Source: Lysinibacillus sp. B2A1 (GTDB lineage: Bacteria > Bacillota > Bacilli > Bacillales_A > Planococcaceae). Taken from it: a stretch of 64,000 nt of DNA. Below, piece after piece: positions 1 to 10,212 of the stretch (the first letter of the stretch is position 1; every line of letters begins with the position of its first letter). Under the pieces are notes generated by a model. The model did not search any database. It was given only the letters and a program-made list of their open reading frames with translations, and was not told where the DNA came from. Where the stretch lies: the NCBI GenBank assembly GCA_002973635.1, contig CP027224.1:4948001-5012000 (forward strand), written 5' to 3'. The position numbers and the translations under genes are program-made.

Positions 1-256
1 CTCCTGAGGAAATACGTCTCGCAATTTCTAAACATGTTATATAGATTTTTAATGTGTCTTCCTCTGCCTCCATTTGCTTCTTAGCAGCCTCGGTTTCTCT
101 CTTTAGTTGCTCTGCCATCTTCTTTTGCCTTTCTAGCTCTTGTTCCCTCTTTTGTCTCTGCATCAATTGTTTTTCCTCTTCTGTTACTTGTGTTGCCGAC
201 TTCGTTAGTTTATGATCAATGACTGACTGATGATTTTGGTTATATTCAATGCGCAT
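1..256 (-). CDS. Hypothetical charged coiled-coil protein, 3' end beyond window
   Basis: An open frame runs leftwards from an ATG at 256 to the window edge, about 85 codons without a stop. AGGAGG lies just upstream at 262-267. The product starts MRIEYNQNHQSVID and continues with a stretch of about 50 residues rich in E, K, Q and R that should form a coiled coil, followed by TLKIYITCLEIARRISSG. I do not recognise the family. It lies downstream of groEL in the same direction, but two terminators separate them, so it is probably a separate unit. The frame and RBS make it a credible gene; its function is unknown. Confidence 0.6.
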   Translation of the reverse strand, partial: MRIEYNQNHQSVIDHKLTKSATQVTEEEKQLMQRQKREQELERQKKMAEQLKRETEAAKKQMEAEEDTLKIYITCLEIARRISSG

Positions 257-352
257 CTATTTTCCTCCTTTCAGTATTTAAAGAGCTTCTTAATTTATTA
301 TTCGGTAAAAACCGTATCAAATGAACTATAATTTTAGGAATCTTAAACATAA

Positions 353-395
353 AAACCACCTCTTATAATTATTTAATAATTATAGGAAGTGGTTT
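353..395 (-). terminator. Second terminator downstream of groEL
   Basis: An inverted repeat with AAACCAC/GTGGTTT outer arms and ATAATTAT/ATAATTAT inner arms; in the minus direction it is followed by TTTTT. It resembles the hairpin at 439-476 (both share the CCACCTCT arm), so the two form a tandem pair. Confidence 0.6.
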
Positions 396-438
396 GGTAT
401 AATGAATATTCTCGTAAGGTAAACTTTAAAAGCAAAAA

Positions 439-476
439 ACCACCTCTCATCAGATAGTAGAAATGATGAGAAGTGG
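439..476 (-). terminator. Terminator downstream of groEL
   Basis: Hairpin ACCAC..CTCAT / ATGAG..GTGGT, followed in the minus direction by a run of six T. It is the most likely end of the groESL transcript. A weaker hairpin lies at about 501-530, right next to the groEL stop codon. Confidence 0.7.
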
Positions 477-543
477 TAATTGTATTCAAATTAATTGTGA
501 GTAACACTACTTCCTAAAAGAAGTGTTGCCTTACTAGATTTAA

Positions 544-2181
<1,638 letters not shown>

Positions 2182-2299
2182 TTACCCTCCTGAAATGGAA
2201 TATTCGTTAAGCTTCATCAATATATTTATATCAATTTCACCATACTGTTATTGTCATATGTGACAATTATTATAGGCATTGCTTTATTAAAGCATTGAA

Positions 2300-2584
2300 T
2301 TATTCAATAATTGCAAGAATATCGCTTTCGCGTAAGATTAAGTATTCATTCCCCTCATACTTAACCTCTGTACCAGCGTATTTTGAGAAAATAATGCGGT
2401 CGTCAACTTTAACGTCAAGCTCTACACGTTGTCCGTTTTCTAACACGCGACCTGTCCCAACTGCTACAACTTTACCTTCTTGTGGCTTTTCTTTTGCAGA
2501 GTCTGGCAGTACAATACCGAATGCAGATTTTTCTTCTACCTCGATTAGTTCAATTACAATACGATCTCCTAGTGGTCTTAACAA
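2300..2584 (-). CDS. groES: Co-chaperonin GroES (Hsp10)
   Basis: The heptameric lid of the GroEL chamber. I place the start at the TTG at 2584, nine bases after AGGAGG, giving a 94-aa protein [18 protein letters not shown], which is the standard GroES length. A longer frame from 2593 would start with a TTG directly abutting the RBS, which is implausible. The mobile-loop region ([18 protein letters not shown]) and the C-terminal [13 protein letters not shown] are typical. It is the first gene of the groESL operon, with CIRCE 43 bp upstream. Confidence 0.97.
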   Translation of the reverse strand: MLRPLGDRIVIELIEVEEKSAFGIVLPDSAKEKPQEGKVVAVGTGRVLENGQRVELDVKVDDRIIFSKYAGTEVKYEGNEYLILRESDILAIIE

Positions 2585-2626
2585 GTGAAACAACCTCCTA
2601 TTAATTAAATGTTTGTTGAGAGTTTA

Positions 2627-2653
2627 TTAGCACTCTATCCAGTTGAGTGCTAA
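2627..2653 (-). promoter_or_regulatory. CIRCE operator (HrcA binding site) of groESL
   Basis: A perfect TTAGCACTC-N9-GAGTGCTAA inverted repeat upstream of groES. This is the canonical HrcA repressor site of Bacillota, so groESL should be class I heat-shock regulated. An AT-rich promoter region (TTGCAA and TATCATAATAAT on the minus strand) lies just upstream at about 2655-2690. Confidence 0.95.
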
Positions 2654-2757
2654 CACAATTATTATGATAATCAATCACACTTTTTTTTGCAAGTCAGAAC
2701 TTCGAAAAATTTTGTTTTCTTTCCAGATTCCTCTACAATAGAAAGGTAGCATAATGA

Positions 2758-3522
2758 ATGGAAAGGATTTTGACTGTGACTAATTCTCAAAAAGTAAATA
2801 AACATAAAAAAACAGCCCTATATGTTTTATTGATTTATATCCTCATGCAAATATCAGGCAAATGGCTGATAGAACCATTTCACAAGCTTGTTATGAGTAC
2901 TACTGGTTTAGCTAGTGAACAAGCCGCTCCACTTACACAAGGCTGGTATATTGCACTAAGCTTCGCCATTGCGTTAATTTTAAGTTTAATTCTTACCTCT
3001 CGTGATAAGGCTTTTTGGAATGTCTATCAAGGTAAAAAGGAGACTATACCACTTACAATTATGTGGGGTATTATCGGCTTCTTCCTAGTATTTTTTGGTC
3101 AAATGATTGGTGCGGCTATAGAAATGGCTGTGTTTGGAATCAAAGGTGGCTCACAAAATACGGCTGATATTGTGGCCATTGCAAAAGGTGCTCCAATAGC
3201 AATACTGGCTATAGTTGTATTTGGACCAATTCTAGAGGAATTTGTTTTCCGTCGTGTTATTTTTGGATCACTTGTCCAAACTACGAATTTCTGGATAGCG
3301 GCTATAGTAAGTGCTATTTTCTTTGCTCTTATTCATAGGGACTTCTCACATATCTTGCTTTATACAATTTGTGGATTGATTTTTGCCTTTTTATACCACA
3401 AGACAAAACGCATTTGGACGTCCATTATCGCCCACGTCATGCTGAATGGTTTTGTGACACTTGTACAAGTGTATGCAGAACGATTGCAAAAGTTGCTTGA
3501 AGAACTACAAAAAGTGCAATAA
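2758..3522 (+). CDS. CPBP family intramembrane metalloprotease (YdiL-like)
   Basis: A polytopic membrane protein of the CPBP (Abi/CAAX protease-like) family. The signature glutamates are visible in GPILEEFVFRRVIFG (about residues 158-172), followed by the histidine motifs FALIHRDF (about 189-196) and SIIAHVMLNG (about 222-231), which supply the metal-ligand or catalytic residues. Hydrophobic segments fill most of the rest. The start is uncertain: ATG 2758 has weak RBS spacing, while GTG 2776 is preceded by GGAAAGGA at good spacing. It is divergent from groES and occupies the ydiL position of the B. subtilis map. The substrate is unknown. Confidence 0.88.
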   Translation: MERILTVTNSQKVNKHKKTALYVLLIYILMQISGKWLIEPFHKLVMSTTGLASEQAAPLTQGWYIALSFAIALILSLILTSRDKAFWNVYQGKKETIPLTIMWGIIGFFLVFFGQMIGAAIEMAVFGIKGGSQNTADIVAIAKGAPIAILAIVVFGPILEEFVFRRVIFGSLVQTTNFWIAAIVSAIFFALIHRDFSHILLYTICGLIFAFLYHKTKRIWTSIIAHVMLNGFVTLVQVYAERLQKLLEELQKVQ

Positions 3523-3523
3523 A

Positions 3524-3554
3524 AAATCAGTGGGAGCATTTTTCCCACTGATTT
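3524..3554 (+). terminator. Terminator of the CPBP protease gene
   Basis: AAATCAGTGGGA / TCCCACTGATTT hairpin two bases after the stop codon, followed by CTTTT. Confidence 0.8.
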
Positions 3555-3572
3555 CTTTTATCCTTCACAATA

Positions 3573-3602
3573 AAAAGCTCGATACGCATGCATCGAGCTT
3601 TT
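3573..3602 (-). terminator. Terminator of tatC
   Basis: AAAAGCTCGAT / ATCGAGCTTTT hairpin between convergent genes, just downstream of the tatC stop; in the minus direction a T-run ends the arm. Confidence 0.8.
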
Positions 3603-3608
3603 CTTATG

Positions 3609-4430
3609 TTATTGATTTAATTCTTCTATTTGTCGTCGTTGCTGTTCAAGTGCCTCTTCAATCTGCCGTTTTTGCTCAGCTTCCTGCTCCTCTTTCAATC
3701 GCATTTCCTCTGATTTCAGGTATTTTCTATAGCCAATACGCGAAATCATAATACTAATTTCATAAAGAACAAACAAAGGTACTGAAACCATTAAATGTGA
3801 AGCCAGCTCAGGTGGAGCGATTATGGCAGCACACACAAACAAACCAAAATAGGAATACTTTCTAAAACGAACTAGTATTTCAGGTGATAGTAATCCAATA
3901 CGTGAAAAGAACAAGATTACAATCGGCAATTGGAATAGGAAACCAAAGGGGATTGTAAGCTTAAATAAAAAAGAAAAATACTCATGTATGCCAAGAGTTT
4001 GTTCAACTTGCAATTCATCGGATAAATTCATCATAAACTTGATGACATATGGGAATAAAAAATAGTACGAAAAAGACAAGCCTGCCAAAAACAATAAAAA
4101 CGAGTAAGGTATATAACTTAATGTTGCTTTACGTTCTACTTCCCTTAACCCAGGGCTTATAAATGCCCACAATTGATACATCAATATTGGTGATGATAGG
4201 ATAAATGCAATGATAAAAATGACTTGAATGTAAATTGAAAGCGGTGTTACTACATCAAATGCATGGAGCTCTATATCATAAGTCTCCACAGTAGATTGAA
4301 GAAATTTAACAATTGGCTTTGCAACAAAAAAGCCAGCAATCATAGCAAGAACAAAGAAAACGGCAACTATGAAAAGCCGCTTTCTTAATTCTTCTATATG
4401 TTCAATAACAGTTAGATCTTTTGGATTCAT
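3609..4430 (-). CDS. tatC: Sec-independent translocase subunit TatC
   Basis: The six-helix membrane receptor of the twin-arginine translocase, which exports folded proteins with RR signal peptides. The 273-aa product begins MNPKDLTVIEHIEELRKRLF, which contains the conserved N-terminal HIEELRKR signature of TatC. Several hydrophobic helices follow, with the conserved FxxSPILMYQLWAFISPGL region near residues 78-95. The last 30 residues are a hydrophilic E/Q/R-rich tail (KEEQEAEQKRQIEEA), longer than in a minimal TatC and probably a cytosolic coiled coil. It lies directly downstream of tatA, forming a two-gene Tat unit of the TatAyCy type. No Tat substrate gene is adjacent. Confidence 0.96.
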   Translation of the reverse strand: MNPKDLTVIEHIEELRKRLFIVAVFFVLAMIAGFFVAKPIVKFLQSTVETYDIELHAFDVVTPLSIYIQVIFIIAFILSSPILMYQLWAFISPGLREVERKATLSYIPYSFLLFLAGLSFSYYFLFPYVIKFMMNLSDELQVEQTLGIHEYFSFLFKLTIPFGFLFQLPIVILFFSRIGLLSPEILVRFRKYSYFGLFVCAAIIAPPELASHLMVSVPLFVLYEISIMISRIGYRKYLKSEEMRLKEEQEAEQKRQIEEALEQQRRQIEELNQ

Positions 4431-4446
4431 TCCTCAACATCCTAAC

Positions 4447-4641
4447 TTACTTATCTAGTTCTTTCTTTTTCTTATCATCATCTTCATCGTCAGCTAATCC
4501 TTTAGTAGCATTTTTGAATTCACGTAGTGTTGAACCGAATGCCTTACCAAGCTCTGGTAATTTCTTAGGGCCAAAAATTAGTAACGCGACAACTCCGATA
4601 ATAATGAGGCTCATTGGACCTATTGGACCCATTTCAGCCAC
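4447..4641 (-). CDS. tatA: Twin-arginine translocase subunit TatA
   Basis: A 64-aa pore-forming Tat component: a single N-terminal transmembrane helix ([20 protein letters not shown]), the conserved [12 protein letters not shown] hinge, an amphipathic helix, and an acidic/basic C-terminal tail ([14 protein letters not shown]). The ATG at 4641 has GGAGGTGG upstream. The gene is 16 bp ahead of tatC and co-oriented. Minimal Tat systems of Bacillota use one bifunctional TatA without TatB, which fits what is seen here. Confidence 0.95.
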   Translation of the reverse strand: MAEMGPIGPMSLIIIGVVALLIFGPKKLPELGKAFGSTLREFKNATKGLADDEDDDKKKKELDK

Positions 4642-4797
4642 CTCCTCTTTATATCCATCATTTTAACGCATAATTCGCCATTTTGCTAACTAATTATATG
4701 TGAAAGTTTTTCGTCACTCTTATAGATTACTTCTTATTTTAATTCATATTTCTATTTGACAGAAACTGTGAACTATACTTGGAATTATGTATTATTT

Positions 4798-5433
4798 TCA
4801 CTCTTCCTGATTACGAATTAAATAGATAAGTGCCTGTAATTCGACAGACAAATCTATTGTTAAGAGTTGCATTTTATCTGGCACAGTAATGCGCTCTGGG
4901 GTAAAGTTTAAGATACCCTTTGCATTCATGGCTGCTAGACGGTCAGCCATCTTTTGCGCTGAGCGTGGTGAGACAGTTAAAATGGCTAGCTCTGCGCCAT
5001 ATTCCGCATATTTTTCCTCCAATAAGTCAGGATGAAAAACAGGAATATTACTAATCATCTTGCCATCCTTTGGAGCTTTTGAATCGAATGCTACAACGAT
5101 ATGTGTATTATGATTCTTTTGGAAATTATATTTTAATAGAGCACTACCTAAATTCCCCACACCGATTAACGCTACTTTTGTCGTTTCATGTTGATCTAGC
5201 GTTTGACTAAAGAATTTTAATAAATGTTGAACATCATAGCCATATCCTTTTTTCCCAAGTGCACCAAAATAAGAAAAGTCACGGCGAATGGTTGCTGAAT
5301 CTATTTTCATCGCTTCACTTAGTTCTTTCGATGAGATTCGTTCCATGCCTTCGTGCGCAAAGTTTTGGATAAATCGATAGTAAAGAGGAAGTCTTTTAGT
5401 AGTGGCCTGTGGAATTTTTAATTCTTGTTTCAA
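4798..5433 (-). CDS. rex: Redox-sensing transcriptional repressor Rex
   Basis: A dimeric repressor that senses NADH/NAD+ and controls fermentation and respiration genes. An N-terminal winged helix ([24 protein letters not shown]) is followed by a Rossmann domain with [14 protein letters not shown] and the [12 protein letters not shown] segment. The start is taken as the TTG at 5433, seven bases after AGGAGG, giving 211 aa, which is standard for Rex. The longer frame to 5460 overlaps the RBS. It keeps the B. subtilis position (ydiH) beside tatAC. It is divergent from the ABC-F gene; no clear Rex box was seen in its own promoter region. Confidence 0.95.
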   Translation of the reverse strand: MKQELKIPQATTKRLPLYYRFIQNFAHEGMERISSKELSEAMKIDSATIRRDFSYFGALGKKGYGYDVQHLLKFFSQTLDQHETTKVALIGVGNLGSALLKYNFQKNHNTHIVVAFDSKAPKDGKMISNIPVFHPDLLEEKYAEYGAELAILTVSPRSAQKMADRLAAMNAKGILNFTPERITVPDKMQLLTIDLSVELQALIYLIRNQEE

Positions 5434-5531
5434 ACTTTTTCCTCCTCGTTTATGTACCAAATTCGCCTAAACATATTTTAAATGATACATGCTTAATGAA
5501 CTACTTACAAAGTTTATTATTTCTATTGGAG

Positions 5532-5582
5532 GATTTCTCTTTAGTTAATGGCGCCATTTACGCCACTAACTAAAGAGAAATC
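5532..5582. repeat. Long perfect inverted repeat between rex and the ABC-F gene
   Basis: Sixteen-base arms GATTTCTCTTTAGTTA / TAACTAAAGAGAAATC enclose a second small stem (GGCG/CGCC), giving an almost completely paired 51-nt hairpin. No T-run follows on either strand, so it is not a normal terminator. It sits about 97 bp upstream of the ABC-F start and 99 bp upstream of the rex start. It could be a leader structure of the ABC-F mRNA or an operator. Confidence 0.7.
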
Positions 5583-5678
5583 GTTTCAATCTTACATGAC
5601 AGCTCGGAATAAGTAAAGCATCGACATTGCAAGCACATCGTTCATCCATTACACTAAGGAAGAATTGAGGTGTCAAGA

Positions 5679-7622
5679 ATGATTGTTTTACAGGTCAATC
5701 AACTATATAAATCCTTCCTTGCAGATGAAATATTAAGTGGCGTTAAGTTAGAAGTTCAACATCGTGATCGTGTTGCATTAGTAGGACGAAATGGCGCAGG
5801 TAAGTCAACTTTACTAAAAATAATTGCCGGTCAAATGTCATATGATGCGGGTGATATTATTATTCCTAAGGGCATACAAATCGGCTATTTAGAGCAGCAC
5901 GCTGGATTAAACTCAACCTTGTCGATTTGGGATGAAATGTTAACCATTTTTGAACCACTTATGGTACAAGAAAAGACCCTTCGCTCACTAGAACAACAAA
6001 TGGCTGATCCAGCAATATATGAAGACTCTATTTTGTATGCAAAAATAATGTCTGAGTACGATCAATTGCAGCATAACTTTAAGGATGCAGGCGGCTATCA
6101 ATATGAATCTGATATCCGTTCAGTGCTTCATGGCATGCAGTTTTATCCTGAGGATTACGAAAAATCCATTCGTTCATTATCAGGAGGGCAACGAACTCGT
6201 TTAGCACTTGCTAAGCTTCTCTTAAGTAAACCAGATCTTTTAATACTAGACGAGCCTACCAACCATTTAGATATCGAAACGCTCTCCTGGTTAGAATCTT
6301 ATTTAAAGGGCTATGAAGGCGCGATTCTTATTGTTTCCCACGATCGCTATTTCTTAGATCAGGTTGTATCGATTGTCTATGAAGTTTCACGTCATCGTGT
6401 AACAAAATATACTGGCAATTATAGTGCTTATTTGGATGAAAAAGCGAAAAATTATGAGCGTGACATGAAAATGTTTGAACGCCAGCAAGATGAAAAAGCC
6501 AAGCTCGAGGACTTTATTCAAAAAAATATCGCGCGTGCTTCTACCACAAAGATGGCACAAAGTCGCCGTAAAATGTTAGAACGAACAGATTGGATGGAAT
6601 CTCCTGATAGCGATGAAAAATCAGCTAGCTTTGGTTTCACAATCGACCGTCAAAGTGGTAATGATGTTTTATCTGTTGATGAATTAACAATAGGTTATAG
6701 TGCTAAAAAAATATCAAGTGGTATTCATTTGCGCACCTATAGAGAAGATCGAATTGCGCTTGTTGGACCAAATGGCGTAGGTAAGTCCACTCTATTAAAA
6801 ACCATTGTAAAAGATTTATCACCACTCTCTGGAGAAATTCGCTATGGAACAAATGTTCAAATTGGTTACTATGATCAGGAGCAGGCAAAGCTCACAAGCA
6901 ATAAAAGCGTTTTAAAAGAGCTTTGGGACGAATGGCCGTTAATGAATGAAAAGGATATTCGAACTGTTCTAGGCCGCTTCTTATTTAGTGGTGAAGACGT
7001 GGATAAAGCTGTGTCCTCTTTATCCGGTGGTGAAAAGGCAAGGCTTGCTCTTGCAAAATTAATGATGCAAAAGGCAAATTTCTTAATTCTAGATGAACCT
7101 ACCAACCACCTAGACTTAGATAGTAAAGAGGTCTTAGAGAATGCGTTGATTGATTATCCTGGTACGTTACTATTTGTATCACATGACAGATATTTTATTA
7201 ATCGAATTGCTACGAAAGTAGTTGAGCTATCTGGTGATGGTTCCTTCGAGTACTTAGGTGACTATGATTACTATTTAGAAAAGAAACAGGAACTATTAGA
7301 ATTGGCGCAAATGAAGGCTGCTACTCAATCTCAGAGTCAAACAAATGTAGCTGAAAAAGCCCCTACTTCTAAAATTGATAAAGAGGCAAAAAAACGAGAA
7401 CGCCAAATAAGACGTACGATTGAAGAACTGGAAGATAAAATGCAGAAGGTAACTGCTGAAATAACCCATTTAGAGGCTGAACTTTGTGATCCAGAAATTT
7501 TCACAAACCACGAGAGAATCTCACAGCTGCAAGACGAATTATCCACTGCTAAGGAACACCATGAGCTATTTGAGTTAGAATGGCTCGAACTAAATGAAGA
7601 ACTTGAAAATATCATTGTATAG
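5679..7622 (+). CDS. ABC-F family ATPase (YdiF-like)
   Basis: A soluble duplicated ABC protein without membrane domains. Walker A motifs GRNGAGKST (about residue 37) and GPNGVGKST (about 360), signatures LSGGQRTRLALAK and LSGGEKARLALAK, and Walker B LLILDEPTNHLD/FLILDEPTNHLD are all intact. An ABC-F linker lies between the domains, and a charged C-terminal coiled coil fills about residues 550-645. ABC-F proteins act on the ribosome to relieve stalling. The position beside tsaD and rex matches B. subtilis ydiF rather than an antibiotic-resistance gene. The start is ATG 5679 with GAGGTG upstream; the frame extends to a GTG at 5670, which lies inside the RBS. Confidence 0.93.
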   Translation: MIVLQVNQLYKSFLADEILSGVKLEVQHRDRVALVGRNGAGKSTLLKIIAGQMSYDAGDIIIPKGIQIGYLEQHAGLNSTLSIWDEMLTIFEPLMVQEKTLRSLEQQMADPAIYEDSILYAKIMSEYDQLQHNFKDAGGYQYESDIRSVLHGMQFYPEDYEKSIRSLSGGQRTRLALAKLLLSKPDLLILDEPTNHLDIETLSWLESYLKGYEGAILIVSHDRYFLDQVVSIVYEVSRHRVTKYTGNYSAYLDEKAKNYERDMKMFERQQDEKAKLEDFIQKNIARASTTKMAQSRRKMLERTDWMESPDSDEKSASFGFTIDRQSGNDVLSVDELTIGYSAKKISSGIHLRTYREDRIALVGPNGVGKSTLLKTIVKDLSPLSGEIRYGTNVQIGYYDQEQAKLTSNKSVLKELWDEWPLMNEKDIRTVLGRFLFSGEDVDKAVSSLSGGEKARLALAKLMMQKANFLILDEPTNHLDLDSKEVLENALIDYPGTLLFVSHDRYFINRIATKVVELSGDGSFEYLGDYDYYLEKKQELLELAQMKAATQSQSQTNVAEKAPTSKIDKEAKKRERQIRRTIEELEDKMQKVTAEITHLEAELCDPEIFTNHERISQLQDELSTAKEHHELFELEWLELNEELENIIV

Positions 7623-7630
7623 TTAGGTGT

Positions 7631-7657
7631 AAAGCCGTGTGCCTGACACATGGCTTT
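7631..7657 (+). terminator. Terminator of the ABC-F gene
   Basis: AAAGCC-g-TGTG / CACA-t-GGCTTT hairpin followed by TTCC, 8 bp after the stop codon. Confidence 0.75.
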
Positions 7658-7728
7658 TTCCTTTACCTGAGCTTATATTTCATATATATTGGTCAAGTGC
7701 TATTTTTCGACAAAAACTGCCCACAGCT

Positions 7729-7931
7729 TTATGCACATAGAAAATCTAGTAATACCAACATATCAACAGACTTTTCCACACTATCCACAGATTTAATTTA
7801 TTTTACTCACAATTATATGTGAAAAACATACTACTATATATAGAATAACCACAAGTTATACACAAGTTATCAACATTTTGTGCATAAGTACGGATGTTCG
7901 TCGTTTTTATTTACATTTAACCTGTGGATAA
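7729..7931. promoter_or_regulatory. Cluster of DnaA boxes between convergent genes
   Basis: About eight DnaA-box-like 9-mers lie in 200 bp. They are TTATGCACA (7729), ATATCAACA (7760), TTTTCCACA (7772), CTATCCACA (7781), TTATACACA (7857), TTATCAACA (7867), TTATGCACA on the minus strand (7880-7888) and the perfect consensus TTATCCACA on the minus strand (7923-7931). Very AT-rich DNA lies between the groups. The stretch 7658-8002 is flanked by the terminators of two convergent genes and has no convincing ORF. dnaA and dnaN are not here, so this is probably a DnaA titration or regulatory cluster rather than oriC. Confidence 0.8.
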
Positions 7932-8002
7932 TTATCTGAAAAATTTGTCAATTCATCAAAGTTCATCATGTAATATTTCTACATTTATTTCACATATCAA
8001 AA

Positions 8003-8036
8003 AGAGGTATCATAGAATTTAATCTAAGACACCTCT
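8003..8036 (-). terminator. Terminator of the tsaD operon
   Basis: AGAGGT-a-TC / GA-c-ACCTCT hairpin, followed in the minus direction by TTTTT, 5 bp after the tsaD stop. Confidence 0.75.
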
Positions 8037-8040
8037 CTCT

Positions 8041-9060
8041 CTATTTCCCCCAGGATTTCAACTCCATTCCAGGGCGGCCATTCATCGTTAAATTTCCTCG
8101 TATACCAGCTTCAAACATTGGTGTTGCTGCTGCACCTATCATCGCAGCGTTATCTGTGCATAGCTTTAATGGAGGAACAAAAAATGGAATACCCTCTTCA
8201 GCAAAAACCTTCTCAAGCGATGTACGCAAACCCTTATTAGCTGCCACACCCCCTGCTGCAATTACTTGTTTCACTTTATATTCACGTGCGGCACGTAGTG
8301 TTTTTGCTGTTAATACCTCAACTACACTCGCCTGAAAGCCTTTAGCAACAGCAGTAGGAGAAATTTTTTCGCCACGTTGATCCATATTGTGTTTGTAATT
8401 AATTACTGCCGATTTCAACCCACTAAAGCTAAAATCATATGAATCTTCCTCTAGCCACACTCTTGGGAAGGATACAGCCTCATCACCCTCCTGTGCAAGC
8501 TTATCAATACGTGGTCCTCCAGGATAAGGCAAGTTTAGAACACGTGCAACCTTATCATAAGCTTCACCCGCCGCATCATCTCGTGTCTCTCCAATGACAT
8601 CAAAAGATCCATGTTCCTTCATATACACAAGCTCCGTATGCCCACCGGATACGACCAATGCCAATAAAGGGAATTCCATTCGCTGGACAAGTGCATTTGC
8701 ATAAATATGTCCTGCTATATGATGAACACCTATAATCGGTAAATTATTAGCGAAGGCAAAGGCCTTTGCAGCATTAATTCCTATTAGCAATGCGCCAACT
8801 AAACCTGGTCCCTCTGTAACTGCAACTGCATCTAAATCACTTGGTTGCATATTTGCCTGAGCTAAGGCTTCTTCAATGACCACCGTAATTTGTTCAACAT
8901 GATGGCGAGACGCAATTTCAGGTACAACCCCGCCAAACCGCTTATGACTTTCTATTTGTGAGGCAACAACATTCGAAACAATTTCAGAGCCATTTCGAAT
9001 AATTGCTGCTGCTGTTTCATCACAGCTCGATTCTATTGCTAATATCATTCGATTTTCCAT
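8041..9060 (-). CDS. tsaD: tRNA N6-adenosine threonylcarbamoyltransferase TsaD (Gcp/YdiE)
   Basis: The catalytic subunit that transfers threonylcarbamoyl to A37 of ANN-decoding tRNAs (t6A), working with TsaB and TsaE. The 339-aa product has the ASKHA fold with [14 protein letters not shown] at the N-terminus, the metal-binding HHIAGH motif at residues 113-118, VSGGHTEL, and the C-terminal [12 protein letters not shown] and CTDNAAMIG motifs. The start is the ATG at 9060, which overlaps the rimI stop codon (TAATG) with GGTG upstream; the longer frame to 9075 lies within rimI. It is the last gene of the tsaE-tsaB-rimI-tsaD operon. Confidence 0.97.
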   Translation of the reverse strand: MENRMILAIESSCDETAAAIIRNGSEIVSNVVASQIESHKRFGGVVPEIASRHHVEQITVVIEEALAQANMQPSDLDAVAVTEGPGLVGALLIGINAAKAFAFANNLPIIGVHHIAGHIYANALVQRMEFPLLALVVSGGHTELVYMKEHGSFDVIGETRDDAAGEAYDKVARVLNLPYPGGPRIDKLAQEGDEAVSFPRVWLEEDSYDFSFSGLKSAVINYKHNMDQRGEKISPTAVAKGFQASVVEVLTAKTLRAAREYKVKQVIAAGGVAANKGLRTSLEKVFAEEGIPFFVPPLKLCTDNAAMIGAAATPMFEAGIRGNLTMNGRPGMELKSWGK

Positions 9061-9512
9061 TATAAATTCACCCACATAACAAGGGCATCCTCCCCATTGT
9101 CTGTATAATAACCTTTTCGTAAACCACCATCATGGAAATCTAACTTTCGATAAAGATTTTGAGCAACAGTATTCGTTACTCTCACCTCTAAGCTCATGAT
9201 TTCCATCTCATTCTGTTGTGCAATTCGCATGGCCTCTCGCATTAATCCTTCACCAATTCCACGACCACGAGCTGACTCTATAACAGCTACATTCGTAATT
9301 TGTGCTGCGTCTACCACCATCCACATGCCACAAAAACCAATTATGCTATTATCTTCGTCTATAGCTAACACATAATGTGCATATTGATTTTCATGCACTT
9401 CATAATAAAAAGAATCTAGCGTCCACGGTGCAGGGAATGTAGCAAGCTCGACTGCATATACAGCTGGAACATCATCAGAAACCATTTTACGATATGTTAT
9501 CTTACTACTCAT
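9060..9512 (-). CDS. rimI: Ribosomal-protein-alanine N-acetyltransferase RimI
   Basis: A 150-aa GNAT enzyme. The acetyl-CoA loop is [21 protein letters not shown] (about residues 79-99), followed by [19 protein letters not shown] (about 109-127), a very typical RimI segment. It acetylates the N-terminus of a ribosomal protein in E. coli; the substrate in Bacillota is less certain. It overlaps tsaB by 8 bp and tsaD by 1 bp, which indicates translational coupling, and it keeps the ydiD position of B. subtilis. Confidence 0.92.
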   Translation of the reverse strand: MSSKITYRKMVSDDVPAVYAVELATFPAPWTLDSFYYEVHENQYAHYVLAIDEDNSIIGFCGMWMVVDAAQITNVAVIESARGRGIGEGLMREAMRIAQQNEMEIMSLEVRVTNTVAQNLYRKLDFHDGGLRKGYYTDNGEDALVMWVNL

Positions 9513-10212
9513 CCGTTTTCTCCTTTTGTTCCTTTAGCCAGTTCGCCTCTGCCTCTGCAATACGTTTGTATTGTGGGATAAAGTGATGAACTGCATCCAC
9601 ACTAGGTAGCTCTTTGGTTGACGCTAATCGAATTGTTTCACTTGCTCGAGGCAAATCATAACTAAAAGGTGCACGATGTGCATCAGCACCTAGTACTTCT
9701 ACAATTTTAGACCAAAATACAGCTACATCAGCCCCAACAAATAAAACAGGTGCCCCAAGGGTTTTTAAACGTGCTAATAAGCCATCAATATGATCGTGAT
9801 AGTCATCAACTATGATCTCTAGCTTTGAACCCTTATAAACAGCCGTATACACATTGTTTCTTCGCGCATCAAAAATTGGGCAGATAAATCCCTCATATAA
9901 TGCAGCATTTGCGGCTAATATTTTTAAGCTTGATATTCCAATTAGAGGCTTTTGTAGTGTCCATGCTAGGGTTTTGGCCAGTGTTACCCCAATTCGGACT
10001 CCTGTATATGAGCCTGGCCCCTCAGATACCGCAATTGCATCTAACTCGCTTGGCTTTATATTGACCCGTGCAAGCACATCCTCAATGGCAGGCATTGCTC
10101 CCGCTGAATGTGTTAATTTTATATTTTGTACAATCTCTGCAATCACTTGTCCATCCCTCACAACAGCAATAGACAGCGGTGCATTCGCCGTTTCAATCCC
10201 TAACCAAATCAT
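9505..10212 (-). CDS. tsaB: tRNA t6A biosynthesis protein TsaB (YeaZ/YdiC)
   Basis: A non-catalytic partner that binds TsaD and TsaE in the t6A complex. The 235-aa product starts MIWLGIETANAPLSIAVVRDG and contains the family motif SEGPGSYTGVRIGVTLAKTLAW (about residues 64-85), as in the ASKHA-like N-domain of TsaB. The metal-binding HHIAGH motif of TsaD is absent, as expected. Start and stop overlap the tsaE and rimI genes by a few bases. Confidence 0.95.
   Translation of the reverse strand: MIWLGIETANAPLSIAVVRDGQVIAEIVQNIKLTHSAGAMPAIEDVLARVNIKPSELDAIAVSEGPGSYTGVRIGVTLAKTLAWTLQKPLIGISSLKILAANAALYEGFICPIFDARRNNVYTAVYKGSKLEIIVDDYHDHIDGLLARLKTLGAPVLFVGADVAVFWSKIVEVLGADAHRAPFSYDLPRASETIRLASTKELPSVDAVHHFIPQYKRIAEAEANWLKEQKEKTDE

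Noticed and set aside
3360..3548. ORF antisense to the CPBP protease gene
   Set aside because: A shadow frame over a clear gene and its terminator, without RBS.
7637..7822. Short ORF in the DnaA-box region
   Set aside because: No RBS, poor composition, and it overlaps the box cluster between terminators.
7729..7931. Chromosomal origin oriC
   Set aside because: Box density would fit, but dnaA, dnaN, rpmH and gyrB are not near; the context is tsaD/ABC-F. A secondary DnaA cluster is more likely.
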